Source: Congeria kusceri (taxonomy: Eukaryota > Mollusca > Bivalvia > Myida > Dreissenidae). From it: 64,000 bases of DNA. Of the stretch, positions 57,909 through 64,000 are shown one piece after another (position 1 is the first letter of the stretch; each line of letters starts with the position of its first letter). The stretch spans positions 83,652,204 to 83,716,203 of the forward strand of contig CM051024.1 of assembly GCA_027627225.1 (NCBI GenBank), given 5' to 3'. The notes under the pieces were generated by a model, which was given only the letters and a program-made list of their open reading frames with translations, was not told the origin of the DNA and ran no database searches. A program made the translations under genes and the position numbers.

Positions 57909-60900
57909 TATGTATGAAGGTAGATCTGTACCAATTATGAAAGTGAGAGAAGCTATGTCTGCATTAATGGTTAAATGTTTCCAAATCCGCACATAAAAAA
58001 GCAAGAATTTTGTAGATACCTACAGATTACTAAACGGTCTATAGGCTCAAAGGTTATTTAGTTGGTGTCTACCATTTAATTCGGTGGAACTTCGGACAAT
58101 AAGTATAGGTACCAACAACATGTAAATCATTAGTAGGTTCCAACTACATGTAAATAAATAGTAGGCACCTAGTACATATTACTCTGGTAATACGTTTGCC
58201 AGGGGCAGTAACAGGATTTAGTGTTGGGGGGGGCGGGGGCGTAAACTTTTGATCGCGCAGTTATAACCCCTTTTGTTGTATGTGGGTTTGCAAACTCCTC
58301 GCAGCGGTTACCTCCACTATCGGTTAACGGTAACCACTGCCATCACAAGTAAAATCCTTCCAAATCTGGAAGGATTACGCGTTTCTAACTTTTACTTATT
58401 TAATGCAACTCCGTGCAATTTTCTACATAATTGGACTTTTTATATATCGTTTGCAGTCAATAATGAAAACAGAAAAAGAAAATAACTAATTAAAACCATA
58501 AATAATATCTTCAAGATTTAAATCGATCATCATCACGTGATTTGTTATGACAGCAGGGATTTGATTAGAGCTATGCTCGATACCAGTCAAATCTCTGTGC
58601 AGAGGTTGGTGGGTCTGCAGTGCTCAGCTACAAAAGATATATCTTTGCACATTATTATCATCATCATTATCATCATCGTCGTCATCATCATCATCGTCAC
58701 CAAATGCACTGAATAAATTAATACTTCACCATATGTTCGAAAGACATGTTGGTTCATCTGTATGTCATACACCTGCTTTGGCAGTAAATTGCTCTCGTTT
58801 CATGTGCCTGTCCACTAAATTGTATTTCACATTTATCGTTATATATATCAGGAGCATCTTTAAACATGTAACATCCGTAGCTGACTAAATTCAAACACAC
58901 ACGCATGGAGAATTTGTGTATTATTCATTCACTGAATTATAATGGTCTCTTTTCGATGTGAATGTCATTAGATAACACACGTTCACAGTCATGCTCATCA
59001 ATTGTTTGGAAATGTGCTATGCACTGTGTTTTTGTTTTAATCGAACCGAACTAACGGACAGACAAACGAACATGTTTTTTTTTACAAGAAATATTGTGAA
59101 AGATACTCGTAGGACTGCATTGTGAAATAATACGGCAAGTGATGCCGATGGAGTGTCAAATTCGAGACATATGGTGCCGGAACAAATATGAAATCGTCAG
59201 TATTTGGAACCAACGTTGTGGACACCCCTCTAATTTATCGCTTCATATGCTTTTTATGAATGCATAAAAACAATATGGAATTTGGTGTGATTGCTAATAG
59301 AACATTGAACAAAAAGTTTGTCCATTTAGATTATTGGGAACTAAGCTATTTATTGAGACAAAGCTGTTTATACTCGAAAGTAGTCATTGATTTGACTTGA
59401 ATTTCGACTTCAAATCGTAATTATTCGAAACGTATTAATGTCTTTTTTTGTGGTAGCCTGTTCCAACGGTCACGGGTGTATTGCATCTGACATGCTTATA
59501 TAATAGAGGAATGTAAAAATAGAAAACAATATTATCCACCAAGGTATATATACCTATTGTCTATAGTCAATAGTTTTCGATGAACTTTGGCGCCGGTACT
59601 ACGGTGTACGTAAGAAATTGTAGAGGGCTGGCTAGGTCGGGTATGTTTTACAAAATGTGCTATGTGTCTTTTACCAAATCGAGCGAGCGAAGCCAGCGAA
59701 AAAAAATTAGCATATTTATACAGTTTTTACCGTTTTATATACACCCTTATATGGATGGTCCGGACGTTTTAGGATCCGCTAGTGTTTGCAAATCCAGAGT
59801 ACTAGCAGCATAAAACATGACAGAATTCGGGAAAATGCACACGTGAGAAACATTCTTGTAAACACATTAATTGATATTAACTAAATTATTATGCTTCATT
59901 GGATTGTATTTCAGTCTGGGAAAGCATCGCGGATGTCACCGATGGTGATGTAGTGGTGTGGCGGGCTTTTCAAGGTCCAGCGTGAAAAGAGAACTGTTTT
60001 CGGTTAAAAAAATATTATAGCAGTCGAACTTGTGATAAATGCTGTTACCAACATGTGATTATACAAGTTTAGTTGCCGACATCATCAGCTAATTACGTAG
60101 TCCCAGTCCACCAGCACTTAAATTGGAAGAAGAAGAATTATTCTCTTATATTATGCGTCTTTAATTTATTGGTTAAACACGTTGTGCGCTGTCAGTATAA
60201 CCGGGTTGTGCACGTGATTAGCGAGATTGGCTTTTCAAAACGTATGCATTGACCTCGTTCACACAATCGCAAATTACACAACTAATATACATGTGTACAC
60301 CCGGAAAAGTGCTCGGCAATGTTCGGAATCGCATTTTCACGAGGCCATTTGAAAAGAATTCATCCTTCGAAAGATAAAATCTCATCCTCGGGCTGTCACG
60401 TGCGCGTTGCTGTCCAGCCATGCGTGAAGCGGGAAAATGTGCAGCCAAAACCATTGAGTTGGCGGTCAGCTGTTGAAAAGAGGGGACGTGGACGGCGGTA
60501 GTCCAAAGAAATGCTGTGCGAGCCATTTTTATCAGAGGGTACAAAAGCATTTCTGCTTTGTATGTTAAACTTTAATTGTTCCTTTTAGTAGTTTCGATGA
60601 CGGCTGTGATGTATTTTATTTAGTTGCATCATTTTCGGAATACGACTTGGCACTTGTGTTTAGTTCCAAGTTTTTCATTTCTGAAACATTTAATATTTAC
60701 CACAGGAAATGTAAATTATTATAATTATATAAACAACTTGAGACCAATATCTTTATTTGCATTCTATTTAAAATTGTGTTGACCTATGATTACTAACGTT
60801 TGTAGTTCGTTTAGAAACGTTAATATTTTTGGCTCTTGGCACCAAAGAAAGTGTTGACCGAATGCTATTATTGCTGTCCATCCAGGGTTTTTAGAGGGTA
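57909..60900. other. intergenic sequence, no gene recognised
   Basis: Short ORFs only. An (ATC)n microsatellite lies at about 58650-58705 and a poly-G run near 58225. The region 59570-60550 is less AT-rich and has overlapping ORFs on both strands (59580-59813 plus; 60218-60550 minus), without family motifs. It could hold a promoter or 5' exon of the gene at 60.9 kb. Confidence 0.4.
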
Positions 60901-60930
60901 AATGTGACCCATCATAAGTGTCTACAACTG

Positions 60931-60944
60931 GTTGCTATGGAAAC
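60931..60944 (+). promoter_or_regulatory. RFX X-box match 1
   Basis: GTTGCTATGGAAAC fits the X-box consensus GTHNYYATRRNAAC at every position. A second identical 14-mer lies at 61061-61074, 130 bp downstream. The X-box is bound by RFX factors, often at ciliary gene promoters. This one overlaps the candidate ATG of exon A. Confidence 0.45.
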
Positions 60945-61182
60945 CATGTACCATATTGTTTGTGTCTTTATGATGCTGATTTGGCTGACAGCCATCACCC
61001 GTCCAGAATTTTTAAAATGCTCAATTTCTATAGAGTGGAAATGTGAACATCCTGCCAGTGGTTGCTATGGAAACCAAGTGGAGGGGATGATCCAACAGAG
61101 TGCAAGCCACCACAGACATGGAAGCATTCTTCATGGGTATGTTTGCAGAAGTGTGAAGAATGACTGCAGACTATTGTTTCAG
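60937..61182 (+). CDS. candidate exon A of an unidentified cysteine-rich protein
   Basis: From ATG 60937 it reads METMYHIVCVFMMLIWLTAI, a plausible signal peptide, then KCSISIEWKCEHPASGCYGN, and ends GYVCRSVKNDCRLLFQ at a strong donor CAG|GTAAGA (phase 0). Alternatively the true exon is internal and begins at acceptor TTTCTATAG|AG at 61034, leaving the signal-like part non-coding. I do not recognise the family. The cysteines and lack of a nuclear or enzymatic motif suggest an extracellular module. Confidence 0.4.
61061..61074 (+). promoter_or_regulatory. RFX X-box match 2
   Basis: Identical 14-mer, lying inside the candidate coding exon (encoding part of SGCYGNQ). It may simply reflect a local duplication of about 130 bp and not regulation. 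Confidence 0.35.
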
Positions 61183-61499
61183 GTAAGATTATTTTATGTA
61201 TTTGGCCATTAAGTTTTCAAAATGAGTTAAAATCAGTCACACTTGACAATCTTTCATTTAACAGTGTCAGAAAATTCATTCTCAAATTTAATACATCTCT
61301 ACAAAGTAGTCAATAAGTATCAAAAAGTTATACAATTGGTACAGTTTATTGTTTCTGCTTTATCTTTGGAATTTTTAAGATTAGGAACTGGACATGTGTC
61401 CTTTTACATGACCTATTTGTTGAATATTGAAAAAGTATGCTCACTGCATTTAAGCTCAGCTGGGCACACAGTGCCCAAGCTTGAGCTTAATTCTGATCA

Positions 61500-61960
61500 G
61501 TGGTTGTCCTTGTGTAGTCAGATGCCTACAATTAAGCCGTTTTTCCATCATTTGGGCCCATACTGCTGAAGCCTGAAATATATATATATATTATCAGTGG
61601 TTGTCTGTTGTGTATTGTTGAGTAGTCCGATCCCTACTATTACAGTTAAGAATTTAGACCTTGTTCCATCACTTGGGCCCATACTGCTGAAGCCTGATCT
61701 ATAGATATATTGTGGTCAGTGGTTGTCCGTTGTGTATTGTCGAGTAGTCCGATGCCTACAATTAAGAACTTAGCCGTTTTTCCATCACTTGGGCCCATAC
61801 TGCTGAAACCTGATGTATATTGGTTGTCCGCTGAGTTTTGTTGAGTAGTCACATGCCTAAAGTTTAAAATTTAGTCCTTTTTCCATCACTCGGGCTCATA
61901 CTGCTGAAGCCCAATCTATAGTGTGGTCAGTGGGTGTCTGATGTATATTGTCGTCCAATG
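61500..61960 (+). repeat. ~120-bp tandem repeat, four units
   Basis: Units contain TTCCATCACTTGGGCCCATA-CTGCTGAAGCCTGA, GTGGTTGTCCGTTGTGTATT and GAGTAGTCCGATGCCTACA. The units diverge and differ in length. It lies between candidate exons A and B. Confidence 0.85.
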
Positions 61961-62069
61961 TCTACAGTTTCACATTGAACAAATTTTCTGTTTGATTTCA
62001 AAATATCATGAATCCAGGTTAAGTTAACAGAATATCGTCAATCCAGTTTGTTTTTTTAAAGACAAATAG

Positions 62070-62166
62070 ATTTCGCACGGGTTGTTTAGTTGGTCCGTCT
62101 ATGAAAAATGTGCATCCATGACGTATGTGTGCCTGTTTGAAAACCATCACAACAAGTCAATTGAAG
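62070..62166 (+). CDS. candidate exon B, continuing exon A in phase
   Basis: Acceptor TTTTTTTAAAGACAAATAG|ATT, then 32 codons ISHGLFSWSVYEKCASMTYV plus CLFENHHNKSIE and one base, then donor GAAG|GTAAGT. Exon A ends in phase 0, which fits. The joined product adds two cysteines (KC, VC). The gene would continue beyond; no later exon was found before 64000, where repeats dominate. Confidence 0.38.
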
Positions 62167-62239
62167 GTAAGTTTAGTTGATTGTAAATAATGTCATGCCT
62201 AAGCATGCAAACAGCATGTGGTAAACATAAGTCCGACAT

Positions 62240-62480
62240 TTACCATAATTCTGAATTGTCCACCATATTTCCAACGTGTAGTGTGTCCACCATATTTCCA
62301 GTTCGTCGAACATATTTCCAATGTGTAATATGCCACCATGTTTCCAGTTTTTCCACAAAATTTCCAATGTGTAATGTGTCCACCGTATTTCCAGCGAGTC
62401 CTCCGTATTTCCAGAGTGTCCACTGTATTTCTGAATTGTCCACCGTATTTCAGAAATGTCCACCATATTATTAAATTGTC
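62240..62480 (+). repeat. ~19-21 bp minisatellite
   Basis: Degenerate units of GTCCACCATATTTCCAGTTT / GTCCACCGTATTTCCAGAGT / AATATTTCCAATGTGTAAT, about twelve in all. ORFs in all frames on both strands here are artefacts. Confidence 0.85.
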
Positions 62481-63400
62481 ATTTTTAGCTCTACTTTGCC
62501 AAGAAAAGGCAAGCTATTATACTTGCCTCGGCTTTTGCATCGGCGTCCGTGGGTAGGTTAAAGTTTTTCCGGTTAGTTAGTTTCTCACAAATGGCTTGAA
62601 GGATTTCATTCAATCTTGAAACTTTTATTCCCCATATTAAAATGGGCCAAGTTTGGTAACTCTATTTTGAAATTTATCAAAATTATGGGCCTTTTTACAC
62701 TTTAAAATTTTAGATACAAGCTATTTGGATGGGTCAGAGTTTTTCAGTAAGGCATACAAAAAAAATATGTTTGTTTCAGGTAACCCGACCTACCCTAAAA
62801 AAATGCCCTGACCCTAGAACTTTTTATTTGGGTTTGTCAAATTGATTTTAGTTTATCTGCCTTTTTCAATAATTAAATGTGTTTTTGGATAAATGAGTGT
62901 TTTGTTTTTATAATATCCACTTAACAATGTTTAAGGATATTACTGATACGTTTTGAATATTTATTCAGTTTTAGAATCTTCAAGTTGACCTGTTTTATTA
63001 TTTACCAAATAAAAAATGCCGACCTACCTACCATAATTTTTTTGGGCATGTGACCTGAAACAAACATTTTTTTTTTTACGCCTAAGCTAGTTTCTCAGGA
63101 ATGGCTTGAAGGATTTCATTCAAACTTAAAACACTTATTCAAATGAACCCATAGGCCAATTTTGATAAATCGGGTTTGAAATTTGTCAAAATTATGGTCA
63201 TTTTTACACTTGGAAGTTTTACATATAAGCTTTTTCTGTAGGTTAAAGTTTTTTGGTAAGCTAGTTTCTCAGGAATGGCTTGAGGGATTTCTTTCAAACT
63301 TTAAACACTTATTCCCCATATTAAAATGAACCTATGATTGGCCAATTTTGATAATTCTAGTTTGAAATTCGTTCAAGTTCATTAAGTTACGCTGTTTATA
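62480..63400. repeat. dispersed repeat with ~185-bp subunits
   Basis: Starts TTAGCTCTACTTTGCCAAGA-AAAGGCAAGC. Subunits read TTAGTTTCTCACAAATGGCT-TGAAGGATTTC and AAAGTTTTTCCGG. It is interrupted by the MITE at 62751-63082. Confidence 0.75.
62751..63082. mobile_element. Harbinger-like MITE
   Basis: GGCATACAAAAAAAATATGT-TTGTTTCAGGT mirrors ACCTGAAACAAACATTTTTT-TTTTTACGCC. TAA flanks both ends (62748-62750 and 63083-63085). The TAA duplication and GGC ends fit PIF/Harbinger. The host repeat's AGTAAGCTAG is restored when it is removed. Confidence 0.75.
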
Positions 63401-63426
63401 TACAAAAACAGAGGCAAATAAAAATT

Positions 63427-64000
63427 AAAACGCTGACAGCGTAGAAAGACTGTTGGTGACAAAAGAAACTAAAAGCATGTGAAATAGAGATTTTTGCTAA
63501 AAGGAAACATTTGTTTGAATGAAGTTCTATTTTCCACCTTTAAACTTTATAATTTGGCTTCTTATTCAATAGTGTACGACATTATAATGAAAGCTAATTT
63601 GTAAGTTTTGAAAAATTATTTCGATCTTATTTTTTTATGCAAAAGTAATTGTATACATGCCAGTTAAAAAGTCAATCTGCAAGGGCCAGAATAACTAATG
63701 AAGCGTAGTAGTAAGTGCTTCTTAGCCAAAGATCTATCAGTAAACATGTTTATTTATAGATCTTTGTTCGTAGCCTACTGAGTCAAAATAGATCATACGA
63801 TGCAAGCTCTCCCATTTTCCATAGTACCATTTAAAATTAATAAATTGCACTAATTTGAAGTCAAAATATTCAGAATGAGAATTGGTAACAAGAAAAAACA
63901 TTTTCTCGAGTCAAAAATAACCGATGTAGCACATTAATTTGGTGGCCTTTTTCCAGGACTCTTCGGTACATACTCGGTTACATACAAGTAAATAGCAAAA
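63427..64000 (+). repeat. ~570-bp block shared with 22646-23215, cut by the window edge
   Basis: Same order of words as the earlier block: AAAACGCTGACAGCGTAGAA, AGTCAATCTGCAAGGGCCAG, ATAGATCTTTGTTCGTAGCC and TTTGGTGGCCTTTTTCCAGG. It runs to the last base of the window. Confidence 0.9.

Noticed and set aside
60218..60550. 110-codon minus-strand ORF
   Set aside because: No recognisable motif, no signal of splicing, and an overlapping open frame on the other strand; most likely chance in a less AT-rich stretch.
62173..62474. Overlapping ORFs of 67-97 codons on both strands
   Set aside because: They lie wholly within the ~20-bp minisatellite and have minisatellite-like peptide repeats.

Overview
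This is a 64 kb piece of an animal nuclear genome: AT-rich, dominated by introns, minisatellites and small DNA transposons, with short exons bounded by GT/AG sites. The repeat types point to a bivalve mollusc. They include a tRNA-derived SINE of a kind common in molluscs, arrays of ~144 bp units with 'AAGGTCAAGGTCACCGTTAC' text, 'GCTCACCTGAGC' elements, and a palindromic family beginning TGAGGCGCGTCGTGGGAAAA. The last resembles sequence I associate with dreissenid mussels. The species call is inference. Nothing prokaryotic is present.

Two protein genes can be read exon by exon, arranged head to head. On the minus strand, from about 35.6 kb leftwards, is the 5' two thirds of a TMTC2 orthologue (ER-membrane O-mannosyltransferase family). 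It has four coding exons (35509-35594, 19405-20002, 4300-5137, 1834-1948) whose splice phases all agree, and it runs off the left edge. On the plus strand, 37935-50299, is a complete 13-exon PYROXD1 orthologue (487 codons plus stop) with all phases consistent. Intron 12 appears to use a GC donor. The two start codons are 2.34 kb apart, but a 1.78 kb transposon with an 8-bp target-site duplication fills most of that gap. The pre-insertion distance would have been about 550 bp, which suggests a shared promoter later split by the insertion. I know of no pathway linking the two proteins.

Right of PYROXD1 (50.3-60.9 kb) lie decayed tandem copies of its last exon, LINE ORF remnants, nested repeats and a 60-bp minisatellite. 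At 60.9-62.2 kb two putative exons with good splice sites encode a cysteine-rich, possibly secreted protein that I could not identify. The right edge repeats a block also found at 22.6 kb.

The most unusual theme is that three separate exons (TMTC2 exon 4, PYROXD1 exon 10, PYROXD1 exon 13) each sit beside a tandem array made of their own edge. The copies carry splice sites or stop codons. Other points of interest are repeated nested insertions with recoverable target-site duplications (8 bp hAT-like, TTAA, 3 bp Harbinger-like) and a pair of perfect RFX X-box matches 130 bp apart at the candidate third gene. I found no evidence for a wholly new molecular system.
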